Source: 2-02-FULL-47-50 sp964479045 | Lineage (GTDB): Bacteria > Pseudomonadota > Gammaproteobacteria > Eutrophobiales > Eutrophobiaceae | Assembly (NCBI GenBank): GCA_964479045.1 | Contig: CAYZJI010000006.1 | Span: 62,001-126,000, forward strand | Direction: 5' to 3' | DNA: 64,000 nucleotides | In this document: positions 17,650 through 26,135 of the stretch, piece by piece | Layout of the letters: the number at the start of each line of letters is the position of its first letter | Position numbering within the stretch: position 1 is the stretch's first letter | Position numbers and translations under genes: made by a program | Notes under the pieces: generated by a model | The model's input: the letters and a program-made list of their open reading frames with translations, nothing else | The model's database searches: none | What the model was told of the DNA's origin: nothing

Positions 17650-18501
17650 ATGAAACTTGTCACTTTTCTCCATAATAATAAAACGTTCACCGGCGCTGTA
17701 GTTGATGATCAGATTGTGCCCTCTGCTTCTGCCAGCATGATCGAATTGCTGCATTCCGGTCTTGATGCGTTACAGAATAAAATTGATTCCGGCAAAGACC
17801 GGATCGATCTCGTGGACGTGGAGTTGCTCGCACCGGTGCCACGCCCCGGCAAGTTTTTTGGTGTGGGGCTGAATTATGCCGATCATATTGCCGAAACGGG
17901 AATGGAAAAGCCCGAGTACCCTACTATTTTTAATAAACAAATCACCTGTGTCATCGGGCCGGGGCAACCCATTCATCTGCCGCGTGTTTCCGAAAAACTG
18001 GATTATGAAGGCGAACTTGGATTTGTGATTGGCAAACGCTGCCGGCATGTCACGCGTGAGCAGGCGAAACAGGTAATCGGTGGTTATCTTATTTGTAATG
18101 ATGTCACCATCCGGGACTGGCAGGCACGTTCGGAAACGTGGACATTGGGTAAATCCTTTGACACGCATGGCCCGACCGGCCCGTGGATAGTCACGCCGGA
18201 TGAGATCGGGGATCCACACAACCTCGCCATCAAGACCTGGGTCAATACCGAACAGCGCCAGTCATCCAACACCAATCAACTGATTTTTGATTGTTATTAT
18301 CTGGTGGAATATCTCTCCACGGTGATGACGCTGGAGCCCGGCGATATTGTTGCGACCGGGACCAGCAGCGGTGTCGGCGTGAAAATGAAACCGCGTGGTT
18401 ACATGAAGGCCGGTGATGTAGTGCGGGTGGAAATCGAAAAGATTGGTGCGCTGGAGAACCCGGTGATTAATGAACCTGGGGATACGAGGTTTGTTGAATA
18501 A
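17650..18501 (+). CDS. Fumarylacetoacetate hydrolase (FAH) family protein
   Basis: A 283-residue FAH-superfamily enzyme: a short N-terminal domain, then the catalytic domain from about residue 70 (GVGLNYADHIAETG). The metal site is suggested by DYEGELGFVIGK and by NDVTIRDWQ, and GDIVATGTSSGVG closes the fold. Members hydrolyse or decarboxylate acyl-pyruvates and related 2-keto acids (for example 2-keto-3-deoxy-rhamnonate-type or homoprotocatechuate pathways). Neighbours give no pathway: it follows nasA by 105 bases and converges with the Lon-domain gene. Family call is firm, substrate unknown. Confidence 0.85.
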   Translation: MKLVTFLHNNKTFTGAVVDDQIVPSASASMIELLHSGLDALQNKIDSGKDRIDLVDVELLAPVPRPGKFFGVGLNYADHIAETGMEKPEYPTIFNKQITCVIGPGQPIHLPRVSEKLDYEGELGFVIGKRCRHVTREQAKQVIGGYLICNDVTIRDWQARSETWTLGKSFDTHGPTGPWIVTPDEIGDPHNLAIKTWVNTEQRQSSNTNQLIFDCYYLVEYLSTVMTLEPGDIVATGTSSGVGVKMKPRGYMKAGDVVRVEIEKIGALENPVINEPGDTRFVE

Positions 18502-18525
18502 ATCGAAGTGGTCTCAAAAATCACT

Positions 18526-18565
18526 ACCCCCTCCCCTCGTGGGAGGGGGTTAGGGGGAGGGTGTT
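18526..18565. terminator. Palindromic repeat unit between convergent genes
   Basis: ACCCCCTCCC (18526-18535) and GGGAGGGGGT (18541-18550) form a 10-bp stem with a 5-base loop, followed by TAGGGGGAGGG. It belongs to the same repeat family as 14739, 26059 and 34017. It lies between two gene ends and may stop transcription from either side, although there is no U-tract. Confidence 0.6.
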
Positions 18566-18571
18566 GTATGT

Positions 18572-19165
18572 TCAGTTATTAAATTGATCGATACTCACAT
18601 CCTGCAATAAAACCTGCAAAACCTGCAACCGATCAATAGGATCATCTTTTTCCAGAAGAATCTGTTTGTCACTCATGTCCAGCGGTAACAACTCCGCCAG
18701 CCGGCAACTGACCCAGTTGGCATCGAGATAACGTTCTTTTTCGGTAAGATGACTCAACCGGAAACGATCCGCAATCTGTTGCAGCAAGTCAGCCAGCAGT
18801 TGGAATTCCACAGGGAGTTCTTCGTCATCATATTCATCTATCAGTTCAATATCGCCTTCCTGTAAATTGTTTTTACGGATGCGCCTGTTGATTACCTGAA
18901 AGCGCCGGCCACCCTGCACAGTGATACCCAGCAACCCGTCCTCATGCTGCTCCCAGTCAATAATGTGTGCGAGGGTGCCAACAGGATGAAACTCCGCCGG
19001 CACACCCACTTCGTTACCTTGCGTAATCAGACAAATCCCGAACGGCGTTTGTGCGCGCATGCTTTCACTGACCATGTCGATATAGCGCGCTTCAAAAATC
19101 CGCAAAGGCAATATTCCTTCCGGAAACAGGACGGTATTCAGTGGAAAGATCGGTATTGTATTCAA
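18572..19165 (-). CDS. LON N-terminal-domain protein (not the protease)
   Basis: A 197-residue stand-alone copy of the Lon substrate-binding (N-terminal) domain, recognised by IPIFPLNTVLFPEGILPLRIFE at the start and LLGITVQGGRRFQV in the middle. No ATPase or protease domain follows, so it is not Lon. The start is TTG at 19165, with GGAG six bases upstream, and it overlaps the mpl stop codon (TTGA). It is the last gene of the nspC-membrane protein-mpl group. Function of such stand-alone proteins is not established. Confidence 0.85.
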   Translation of the reverse strand: MNTIPIFPLNTVLFPEGILPLRIFEARYIDMVSESMRAQTPFGICLITQGNEVGVPAEFHPVGTLAHIIDWEQHEDGLLGITVQGGRRFQVINRRIRKNNLQEGDIELIDEYDDEELPVEFQLLADLLQQIADRFRLSHLTEKERYLDANWVSCRLAELLPLDMSDKQILLEKDDPIDRLQVLQVLLQDVSIDQFNN

Positions 19166-20523
19166 CTCATGCTCCGCATGCGCTCAATCATCTTGAGCTG
19201 GATCCCTCCAAAACCGCCGTTACTCATGAAAACGATCTGATCACCTGACTGTGTTTGTTTAATGGTGTATTCGATGATGGCGTCAATTGAATCAAACACC
19301 GCGCGCTTGCCTTCGATGCTCCGGGTTTGATCGGAAATATTCCAACCGATGTTTGCCGGCTGATAAAAGATGACCTTGTCAGCTTCCTTGAAGGATCCGG
19401 CCAAGGTTTCCTTATGCACACCGAGTTTCATGGTGTTGGATCGCGGTTCCATAATGGCGATGATCCGGTTTTTTCCGGCCCGGTGCCGTAATGCTGCCAG
19501 TGTTTCGCGGATGGCCGTTGGGTGATGTGCAAAATCATCATAGACATGTATGCCTTTGACCTCTGCCAGATGTTCCAGCCGCCGTTTCACACTTTTGAAT
19601 CCGGCCAGCGCTTCACACACTTCACCGGCCGTGATTCCGGCATGGGCAGCAGCAGCGGCCGCCGCCAGTGCATTGTAGGCATTATGCCGGCCGATTAAGT
19701 CCCAGCGCACGATACCGCCTGGCTGGTTATCAATCATGATGTCAAACTCACTGAAATCATCCGCGAGCGGTTTGGCCTGCCAGCGGGCATCCCCCGCCCC
19801 GAAGTATTCCACCGGCGTCCAGCAGCCCATGGAAATAACCTTTTGAATTTCTTCATCATTTTCAAGAGCCACAATCAGGCCATGGTCTGGCACGATCCTG
19901 ACTAAATGGTGGAATTCGCGTCTGATAGCTGCAATATCGGCGAAAATGTCAGCATGATCGAACTCAATATTATTGATAATCAGGGTTTTCGGGGAATAGT
20001 GGATGAATTTTGACCGTTTATCAAAAAATGCCGTGTCATATTCGTCGGCTTCGATGACGAAATAGTCCTTGCGCCCCAACCGGGCTGAAATCCCGAAATT
20101 GGCCGGTATGCCACCCACCAGAAAGCCCGGATTCAGTCCGGCCTGCTCCAGTATCCAGGCCAGCATGGAGGTCGTCGTCGTCTTGCCATGCGTACCTGAC
20201 ACTGCCAGCACATGCCGGCCATGCAGAACATTATCATGCAGCCATTGCGGCCCGGACGTGTAACGCAGGCCATGATTGAGAATATATTCAACACACGCGT
20301 TACCGCGGCTCATGGCATTGCCGATGATCACTACATCCGGCGCCGGATCGAGTTGAGCGGGATCATAACCCTCTGTCAGTGTTATGCCCTGCTCCTGTAA
20401 TTGCGTGCTCATAGGTGGATAGACATTGGCGTCCGATCCACTCACCTCATAACCCAGTTCACGCGCAAGTAACGCAATGCCGCCCATGAAGGTGCCGCAA
20501 ATTCCGAGGATATGAACTCTCAT
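19162..20523 (-). CDS. mpl: Murein tripeptide ligase (Mpl)
   Basis: UDP-N-acetylmuramate:L-alanyl-gamma-D-glutamyl-meso-diaminopimelate ligase, which reattaches recycled peptidoglycan tripeptide to UDP-MurNAc. The N-terminal nucleotide-binding motif VHILGICGTFMGG, the ATP P-loop VSGTHGKTTTTSML and the EADEYDTAFFDKRSKF block match Mpl, a MurC-like Mur ligase; FAHHPTAIRETLAA lies in the C-terminal domain. It has 453 residues from an ATG (20523) that overlaps the upstream stop (ATGA). A longer in-frame extension upstream is only the membrane-protein gene read in another frame. Confidence 0.94.
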   Translation of the reverse strand: MRVHILGICGTFMGGIALLARELGYEVSGSDANVYPPMSTQLQEQGITLTEGYDPAQLDPAPDVVIIGNAMSRGNACVEYILNHGLRYTSGPQWLHDNVLHGRHVLAVSGTHGKTTTTSMLAWILEQAGLNPGFLVGGIPANFGISARLGRKDYFVIEADEYDTAFFDKRSKFIHYSPKTLIINNIEFDHADIFADIAAIRREFHHLVRIVPDHGLIVALENDEEIQKVISMGCWTPVEYFGAGDARWQAKPLADDFSEFDIMIDNQPGGIVRWDLIGRHNAYNALAAAAAAAHAGITAGEVCEALAGFKSVKRRLEHLAEVKGIHVYDDFAHHPTAIRETLAALRHRAGKNRIIAIMEPRSNTMKLGVHKETLAGSFKEADKVIFYQPANIGWNISDQTRSIEGKRAVFDSIDAIIEYTIKQTQSGDQIVFMSNGGFGGIQLKMIERMRSMS

Positions 20524-21053
20524 AATGCACCCGTTTCTGGCAAGGTGACACTGATCAGCATAGACGTTATCAGGATATAAATGATCGCAAATATCACACC
20601 TGCCCCCAATGAAGTGTCCAGTGCATGCCGAAGGATATGGCCCATAATTACTACATTCCACACCAGCAACAATAGATAGAACAGTAAGATCAGGGATTGT
20701 ATTGCGCCCGTTACCGGCTCCAGCATACCTGCAAGAAACAAGGGAATGGCCACCACACTGACAATACAACCTGTCCCGGCCAAGGCAATCAGGGTTTTCA
20801 CTGTACGCCCGGGATGTTTGTTCAATCTCAGGATGGCGTATGTGATGAGGATCATCAGCGTCGTTTCCAGCACTGCTGAAAATATTGCATGATCCAAACC
20901 TGCTGATGTCCATAACAACAGGATATTGATCAATGTATAAATAATGAGAAAAAGCGCGAGCAGTTCCTGTGAATGCGGCAGATCCTGTGGCTTTCTTTTC
21001 AACAGGCACATTTCAAAAAACGTGCGAAACAGCGTGAAAATGGCTTGTATCAT
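20520..21053 (-). CDS. Uncharacterised inner-membrane protein, five helices
   Basis: A 177-residue protein with about five strongly hydrophobic segments (residues about 30-50, 58-75, 87-107, 113-137 and 148-170) and a basic cytoplasmic N-terminus. It loosely resembles Yip1-type membrane proteins; no catalytic motif is visible. It lies 9 bases after nspC and overlaps mpl by 4, so it is certainly part of their operon. A role linked to cell-wall recycling or polyamines would be guesswork. Confidence 0.75.
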   Translation of the reverse strand: MIQAIFTLFRTFFEMCLLKRKPQDLPHSQELLALFLIIYTLINILLLWTSAGLDHAIFSAVLETTLMILITYAILRLNKHPGRTVKTLIALAGTGCIVSVVAIPLFLAGMLEPVTGAIQSLILLFYLLLLVWNVVIMGHILRHALDTSLGAGVIFAIIYILITSMLISVTLPETGAL

Positions 21054-21062
21054 CCGGATACC

Positions 21063-22229
21063 TTACAAACGGTCCCGGTAATGGGCATAGGTATATTCCT
21101 TGATAAGTTCCACCTCACCCTCTGTATGCAAGGTATAAATGTTTGGAAGATTAATGCCGTTGAACATACTGGCCTTGACCAGCATATAAGCGCCCATGTT
21201 GGCAATGATGATCCGGCTGCCGATGTCTAATGGCCGATCAAATGAATAATCCCCGAACAAATCGCCGCTGAGGCAACTGGCGCCTGCAAGCCGGTAGGCA
21301 TACTGGCCGGTGCGGGACTCATTTAATATCAACGGCCGGTACTGATATTCAAAAATCTCCGGCAGATGATTCACCGTAGTATCCAGCACGGCGATGGTTT
21401 TGTCCCCGGACGCAAACAAATCAATTACGCTCGCCACCAGATATCCGGCACTGCCCACGATGCCCTTGCCCGGTTCAAAAAACACATTCAGGCCAAATCC
21501 CTGTTGAAGACCAGTCACCACTCCGGTGAGCACATCAAGCTGGCTGCGGTTTTCGATCAGATAACCACCGCCGAGATTAAGCCATTGCAATTTTTTCAGC
21601 CTGTGCGGGAGATGCGTCCGGAGTTGTTCTATTGTCTGCTCAAGCTGCCCGAAATCACGGGCCTCACAATTATTATGCACATGCAAACCGCTGATGCCAC
21701 CCCATGTTTGATCATCTGCGGCAGCCATCTGTTCTAGCGGCACACCCAGCTTGGATGCAGGACGGCACGGGTCATAACGTTCATCCCGCACAAATGACAT
21801 ACCGGGATTAATACGCAAGCCGCATCGAACGTTTCCGGCGTAAGCCTTGCAACGTTGCCACTGGGTCAGAGAGTTGAAACTGATGTAATCACAATTTTCT
21901 GCAAGTCCCGGCATATCACGGATCGTGATGCCCGGCGTAGCGAGGTGAACCGTGCCCTGCTCTCCGAGGATTTCACGCGCCAGCCGTGCTTCAAACAATG
22001 AACTCACGGAAAAGCCGTCCACATGCGGTGCAATAGAACGCAATAACGCGCCATGAGAAAGTGCTTTGATGGAATACAGGACATGGCAGCCGCTCTGCTG
22101 GCGCACGGCATTGAGCATCTGCAGCCGCTCCACTATGGCCGCACTGTCATAGACAAAAGCCGGCGTCACCAGCGTGCTGCTGGTCCACAACGGCAAAAGG
22201 CGATTATTGAACGTTTGTGCGGCGGTCAT
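21063..22229 (-). CDS. nspC: Carboxynorspermidine/carboxyspermidine decarboxylase (NspC)
   Basis: PLP-dependent, alanine-racemase-fold decarboxylase making norspermidine or spermidine from the carboxy precursor. TPAFVYDSAAIVERL starts the barrel. The PLP Lys is in YSIKALSHG, a glycine-rich phosphate-binding stretch WLNLGGGY follows, and GDLFGDYSFD holds a substrate-site Asp. GNAT-like or reductase partners are absent: the usual neighbour carboxy(nor)spermidine dehydrogenase is not in the window. Length 388 is normal. It is the first gene of the four-gene set ending with the Lon-domain protein. Confidence 0.9.
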   Translation of the reverse strand: MTAAQTFNNRLLPLWTSSTLVTPAFVYDSAAIVERLQMLNAVRQQSGCHVLYSIKALSHGALLRSIAPHVDGFSVSSLFEARLAREILGEQGTVHLATPGITIRDMPGLAENCDYISFNSLTQWQRCKAYAGNVRCGLRINPGMSFVRDERYDPCRPASKLGVPLEQMAAADDQTWGGISGLHVHNNCEARDFGQLEQTIEQLRTHLPHRLKKLQWLNLGGGYLIENRSQLDVLTGVVTGLQQGFGLNVFFEPGKGIVGSAGYLVASVIDLFASGDKTIAVLDTTVNHLPEIFEYQYRPLILNESRTGQYAYRLAGASCLSGDLFGDYSFDRPLDIGSRIIIANMGAYMLVKASMFNGINLPNIYTLHTEGEVELIKEYTYAHYRDRL

Positions 22230-22304
22230 GGTCTATGCTGTGTTGACTCCGGATCTCATTGCCGGTTACTTTAACCAACTTCAAAAAACACAGAATAACA
22301 AAAT

Positions 22305-22817
22305 ATGATTAAGCCTTTTACCCCTGATTCACTCCGTTACCCGTTATTTTTGCTGGCCCTTGGTCTTTCCGGGCACGCCTTGACAGAAGAAGTTGAAGGA
22401 CTGGAAGTCCCGCAAATGCCTCAGGAGATGTATATCACCCCGGACAAGATGACCAGTGAAGACCGCATGCTGCTGTCTGAATACTCAGGTAGTTATAACA
22501 GCTGCCTGACGGGAGTCTCCATGCAACAGATGGAAGTCCAGGCGGATGCCCGTAATGTTGTTGATTATGCGATGAAGGAATGTGCAGTAAAACTGGAAGA
22601 GTTAGACCAGAAAATGATTGAGCGGAATTTTGAACCTAATTTCCGGATGGGTTATTTACACATGGTCAGCAACAAGGGGGCGAATAACGTCCTGCGCAGT
22701 GTGATGATGGGAATGGCAACACGGCCAGCACCTGCAGAACCTGCGTCTGAAGCAGAAGCCGCTCCGGAAACAACCGTACCGGAAGTGCGCCAGGTCACCG
22801 GCCCGAAACCGGAATAA
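22305..22817 (+). CDS. Uncharacterised exported protein
   Basis: A 170-residue protein with a probable signal peptide (YPLFLLALGLSGHALT, cleavage near residue 27). The mature part is acidic and helical and has two Cys (SCLTGV, KECAVK), possibly a disulfide. The last 40 residues are a low-complexity Pro/Ala/Glu tail (PAPAEPASEAEAAPE). It is divergent from nspC and convergent with rppH, 4 bases from its end. No family recognised. Confidence 0.65.
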   Translation: MIKPFTPDSLRYPLFLLALGLSGHALTEEVEGLEVPQMPQEMYITPDKMTSEDRMLLSEYSGSYNSCLTGVSMQQMEVQADARNVVDYAMKECAVKLEELDQKMIERNFEPNFRMGYLHMVSNKGANNVLRSVMMGMATRPAPAEPASEAEAAPETTVPEVRQVTGPKPE

Positions 22818-22820
22818 TTT

Positions 22821-23300
22821 TTATCTAAAATCTGGGAAGATATAAGGTGCGAACTGCCGCAATGCTGTTTCGTACACATTACGCTTGAAAGCCACCACTT
22901 GCTGCACCGGATCCCAGTAATCGATCCAGCACCAGCTGTCGAACTCGGGTTTTTTGCTGGCATCCAGTTTCACCCGGCTTTCATCCGTGATGAGTTTTAA
23001 CAGAAACCAGATCTGCTTCTGACCGATACACACCGGCAAGGTGTTCTGCCGGATATATTTTTTGGGCAACCAGTAACGCAACCAGTCATCGGTGCTGGCG
23101 ACGATTTCCACATCTTCCGGCATGAGGCCGATTTCCTCACGCAACTCGCGATACATGGCGACTTCCACATCTTCATTCTTTTTGATGCCACCCTGTGGAA
23201 ACTGCCATGCATCCATGCCGGCACGGCGCGCCCACAGCAGCTTACCCTGCCCGTTGCTGAGCAGGATGCCGACATTTGCACGAAAGCCTTCTGAGTCAAT
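22821..23300 (-). CDS. rppH: RNA pyrophosphohydrolase (RppH)
   Basis: Nudix hydrolase that removes pyrophosphate from mRNA 5' ends and so starts decay. The Nudix box is complete (GGIKKNEDVEVAMYREL then REEIGL), with FRANVGILL at the N-terminus and WLRYWLPKKY as in RppH. I start at ATG 23300 (MIDSEGFRANVG), as in the family, giving 159 residues; an upstream in-frame extension is unconserved. The protein is slightly shorter than the E. coli enzyme at the C-terminus. Confidence 0.92.
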   Translation of the reverse strand: MDSEGFRANVGILLSNGQGKLLWARRAGMDAWQFPQGGIKKNEDVEVAMYRELREEIGLMPEDVEIVASTDDWLRYWLPKKYIRQNTLPVCIGQKQIWFLLKLITDESRVKLDASKKPEFDSWCWIDYWDPVQQVVAFKRNVYETALRQFAPYIFPDFR

Positions 23301-23447
23301 CATGACCAAAAACCCAATAATTCGAATGACCCGGATTTTTTCAAAAAATACCCCTGTCCGCAATGATAAACCGGGTCCAGCATCCGACAGATTTTACCTT
23401 TTTCTGGAATGCACCTAGACTAGCCCGCTTTTAGTGCGGAACAACCG

Positions 23448-24101
23448 ATGAAACTGGCCATCTTCGATCTCGATAACACCCTTATGGGCGGTGACAGCGA
23501 CTACCTGTGGGGACAGTTTCTGGCCGAAAGTGGCCACGTGGATGGCGTGGTTCGCCAGCAAAAGAACCGTTATTACTACGAGGAATACAAGGAGGGCCGG
23601 CTGGATATCCACGATTTTCTGAATTTTCAGTTACAACCACTGGCCGGCGTCGATCCGGACATCCTGCACCAGCGGCGCGCAGAATATATCGATGCAAAAA
23701 TTCGCCCGATCCTGCTGCCGAAAGCAATCAAGCTCATTAATGATCACCGTGAAAAAGGACATGAACTGTTGATCATCACCGCGACCAACCGTTTTATTAC
23801 TCAACCGATTGCCGAACTCTTCGGCATCAAACATCTGATTGCATCCGAAGCCGAGATCAAGGATGGACGTTACACCGGCAAGGCCATCGATATTCCTTCC
23901 TATGCCGAAGGCAAAGTCACACGCCTGAATGCATGGCTCAAGAAAAATAAACTCCAGCCGGATGAAACCTGGTTTTACAGCGATTCACACAACGATCTGC
24001 CTTTGCTCAGAATCGTCGATCATCCCGTCGCCGTCGATCCGGATGAGATATTGAAAAAAGAAGCAGAACAACAAGGCTGGCCGATGATTAGTTTGCGGTG
24101 A
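23448..24101 (+). CDS. HAD-IB family phosphatase (SerB-like)
   Basis: A 217-residue HAD hydrolase. Motif I is FDLDNTLMGGDSD (nucleophile Asp), motif II LLIITATN, motif III includes the Lys in KVTRL, and motif IV is YSDSHNDLPLL. This is the HAD-IB arrangement shared with phosphoserine phosphatase and related histidinol-phosphatase-like enzymes. The physiological substrate cannot be read from sequence. It is divergent from rppH, with 147 bases between the two starts. Confidence 0.85.
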   Translation: MKLAIFDLDNTLMGGDSDYLWGQFLAESGHVDGVVRQQKNRYYYEEYKEGRLDIHDFLNFQLQPLAGVDPDILHQRRAEYIDAKIRPILLPKAIKLINDHREKGHELLIITATNRFITQPIAELFGIKHLIASEAEIKDGRYTGKAIDIPSYAEGKVTRLNAWLKKNKLQPDETWFYSDSHNDLPLLRIVDHPVAVDPDEILKKEAEQQGWPMISLR

Positions 24102-24206
24102 GTTCCTTCACTTCCTCTAAACAGGTTATATACTCCATTAATAGCTCGAGTTTATGATATTTAATGAGTACTTCATTATTATTTGCTTTAATGGAAAATT
24201 CGTAAC

Positions 24207-24869
24207 ATGGAAAAATATACTGATATAGAAAAAGCAAACATAAACTTCTATGGCAATGCTGTAAGTTATTCCATGCGAATTGATGAAGTAAAATCATTTT
24301 TAAATGAAATTCATAACTTTATTGAAAAGACGAATAAACATCTAAAGAAAATTAAAACTAAAAAAATTGATCCCGATGCTCTAGAAGATTTAAAATATCA
24401 TTTTGAGTATACGCACGGAGATATTTTAAGAAAATCGATCATCATCTCGATCATTATAATACTATCTTCGGAATTAAATAATTATTGCAATGATTTTAAA
24501 AAACATAAAAAATTAAAAATAAACTATAAAGATTTTAAAGGTGACTTGCTAGAAAGATTTAAAAATTATTGCTTAAAAGTTCTAGATATTAATCTTGACT
24601 TTGAATCTGATATTTGGAAAGACATTGCTAGCATATACGAAATTCGTAATTGCTTAATTCACAATGATGGCTGTTTAAATAATTTCATTAAACGCAATCT
24701 TATTGAAGATTTTGCAAAAAGACATAACTCACCTGAAATCATACTTGATGATTATTTAGATATTACGAATCAAGTATGCCTCGAATCTATCAGCACTGTA
24801 GAAAAATTTCTCGATATCCTTACGTTCATTGCTTTTGAACATTTCCCCGGAAATTATGGTGGGAAATAA
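24207..24869 (+). CDS. AT-rich HEPN-like protein, putative RNase
   Basis: A 220-residue, Lys/Ile/Asn-rich protein of mostly helical character. Its codon use is strikingly AT-rich against all neighbours. Near residue 150 it has RNCLIHNDG, which fits the RX4-6H motif of HEPN ribonucleases, with Asn after the Arg as in many HEPN defence and toxin proteins. A hydrophobic run IIISIIIILSSE (about 77-88) is likely a buried HEPN helix rather than a membrane anchor. It stands alone, without a visible MNT antitoxin or restriction gene, and no good ribosome site precedes the ATG. Recently acquired DNA is likely; the nuclease function is inferred from one motif. Confidence 0.6.
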   Translation: MEKYTDIEKANINFYGNAVSYSMRIDEVKSFLNEIHNFIEKTNKHLKKIKTKKIDPDALEDLKYHFEYTHGDILRKSIIISIIIILSSELNNYCNDFKKHKKLKINYKDFKGDLLERFKNYCLKVLDINLDFESDIWKDIASIYEIRNCLIHNDGCLNNFIKRNLIEDFAKRHNSPEIILDDYLDITNQVCLESISTVEKFLDILTFIAFEHFPGNYGGK

Positions 24870-24883
24870 GGTACGGTAACTAT

Positions 24884-25001
24884 AGGAGTCAAATTGATTA
24901 ATTTTTAAACCGGTCAAACAAGAAAGCCACTTATAATAATAAAGGGGCCGGAGTGATTTATTTTTGACCAGTTAAATTTATAAACAAAAAAGCCACTCAT
25001 T
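24884..25001. repeat. Imperfect tandem duplication of an AT-rich unit
   Basis: Two related units. Unit 1 (24884-24933) contains GATTAATTTTTAAACCGGTC then AAGCCACTTAT. Unit 2 (24951-25001) contains GATTTATTTTTGACCAGTTA then AAGCCACTCAT. They match at about 18 of 23 bases over the core, and both begin GGAGT. The unit resembles boundary sequences of REP/RAYT-type elements, but no transposase is present. Confidence 0.5.
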
Positions 25002-25016
25002 GAGTGGCTTCTTCAT
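24989..25016 (-). terminator. Terminator of mdh
   Basis: AGCCACTC (24991-24998) and GAGTGGCT (25002-25009) form the stem. On the minus strand it is followed by six T (AGCCACTC...TTTTTTG), the orientation needed to end mdh. The plus-strand side (TCTTCATTT) is weaker but could serve the HEPN gene. Confidence 0.75.
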
Positions 25017-25036
25017 TTACATCAAAAACAATTCTG

Positions 25037-26017
25037 TTATTTCAGAATTTTTGCTACGGCATCCCGTTCTTCTTCGAGTTCCTTCTGCGTGGCCGCCATT
25101 TTGGCTTTGCTGAAGTCGTCGATCTTCAAGCCCTGCACGATCGAGTAATCGCCGTTCTTGCAGGTAACCGGAAAAGAATACATCAGTCCTTTCGGAATAC
25201 CATAACTGCCATCACTGGCGACCGCCATGCTGACCCAGTCATCTTTGGGTGTACCCAGCACCCAGTCATGCATGTGATTGATAGCACCGTTCGCTGCTGA
25301 GGCTGCACTGGATGCGCCGCGTGCGGCAATAATTTCTGCACCACGTTTGGCGACACGCGGAATAAATTCATTTTCATACCAGCCGCGATCAACCATGCCG
25401 CTGGCCGCTTTACCGGCAACCGTGGTGTTGCTGATGTCCGGATATTGTGTAGTGGAATGATTGCCCCAGATGGTCATCTTTTTAATGTCACTGACTTTTG
25501 ATCCGGTCTTGGCAGCGAGTTGTGCGAGCGCACGATTGTGATCGAGGCGGGTCATTGCAGAAAAATTACGCGGGCTGATGTCCGGTGCACTGACCATCGC
25601 GGTATGGGCATTGGTGTTCGCAGGATTACCCACCACCAGCACTTTCACATTCCGATCTGCATTGTCATTGATCGCCTTGCCCTGCACCTTGAAGATGCCG
25701 CCATTGGCTTCAAGCAGATCGCTGCGTTCCATGCCGGGGCCGCGTGGTTTCGCACCGACAAGTAATGCATAGTTGACATCCTTGAAAGCCTTGTTCACAT
25801 CATCGGTGAGCACACAACCGGCCAGCAAGGGAAAGGCACAATCATCCAGTTCCATGGCCACACCTTCCAGCATTTTCATGGCCGGTGTAACTTCCAGCAT
25901 TTGCAGTATTACAGGTTGATCCTTGCCGAGCATTTCGCCAGCGGCAATGCGGAACAGGAGTGCATAGCCGATCTGCCCTGCAGCGCCGGTCACAGCTACA
26001 CGTACGGGTGCTTTCAT
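25037..26017 (-). CDS. mdh: Malate dehydrogenase (NAD)
   Basis: Interconverts malate and oxaloacetate in the TCA cycle. Rossmann motif VAVTGAAGQIGYALLFRIA, substrate Arg region GAKPRGPGMERSDLL, and the catalytic IWGNHSTTQYPD match the cytosolic-type MDH family of about 326 residues. The ATG at 26017 (MKAPVRVAVTG) has GGAG nine bases upstream and the family start; a GTG at 26032 is less likely. It is preceded upstream by gltA, with a palindromic repeat between the two. Confidence 0.95.
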   Translation of the reverse strand: MKAPVRVAVTGAAGQIGYALLFRIAAGEMLGKDQPVILQMLEVTPAMKMLEGVAMELDDCAFPLLAGCVLTDDVNKAFKDVNYALLVGAKPRGPGMERSDLLEANGGIFKVQGKAINDNADRNVKVLVVGNPANTNAHTAMVSAPDISPRNFSAMTRLDHNRALAQLAAKTGSKVSDIKKMTIWGNHSTTQYPDISNTTVAGKAASGMVDRGWYENEFIPRVAKRGAEIIAARGASSAASAANGAINHMHDWVLGTPKDDWVSMAVASDGSYGIPKGLMYSFPVTCKNGDYSIVQGLKIDDFSKAKMAATQKELEEERDAVAKILK

Positions 26018-26058
26018 ATTGTTATTCTCCACTAACTTGTAAAGTTTTAATTGTTATT

Positions 26059-26130
26059 CCCCCTCACCCCAACCCTCTCCCACAGGGAGAGGGTCAGAGC
26101 CTGCCCTGTACTTGATACGGGGGTGAGGGC
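26059..26130. repeat. Palindromic repeat unit between gltA and mdh
   Basis: CCCCCTCACCCCAACCCTCT then CCCACAGGGAGAGGG, followed by a spacer and GGGGGTGAGGG closing the outer palindrome. Same family as the units at 14739, 18526 and 34017. It may reduce read-through from gltA into mdh. Confidence 0.75.
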
Positions 26131-26135
26131 ATTAA

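Noticed and set aside
20524..21009. A long N-terminal extension of Mpl
   Set aside because: It is the membrane-protein gene read in another frame; the ATG at 20523 with the ATGA overlap gives the family start.
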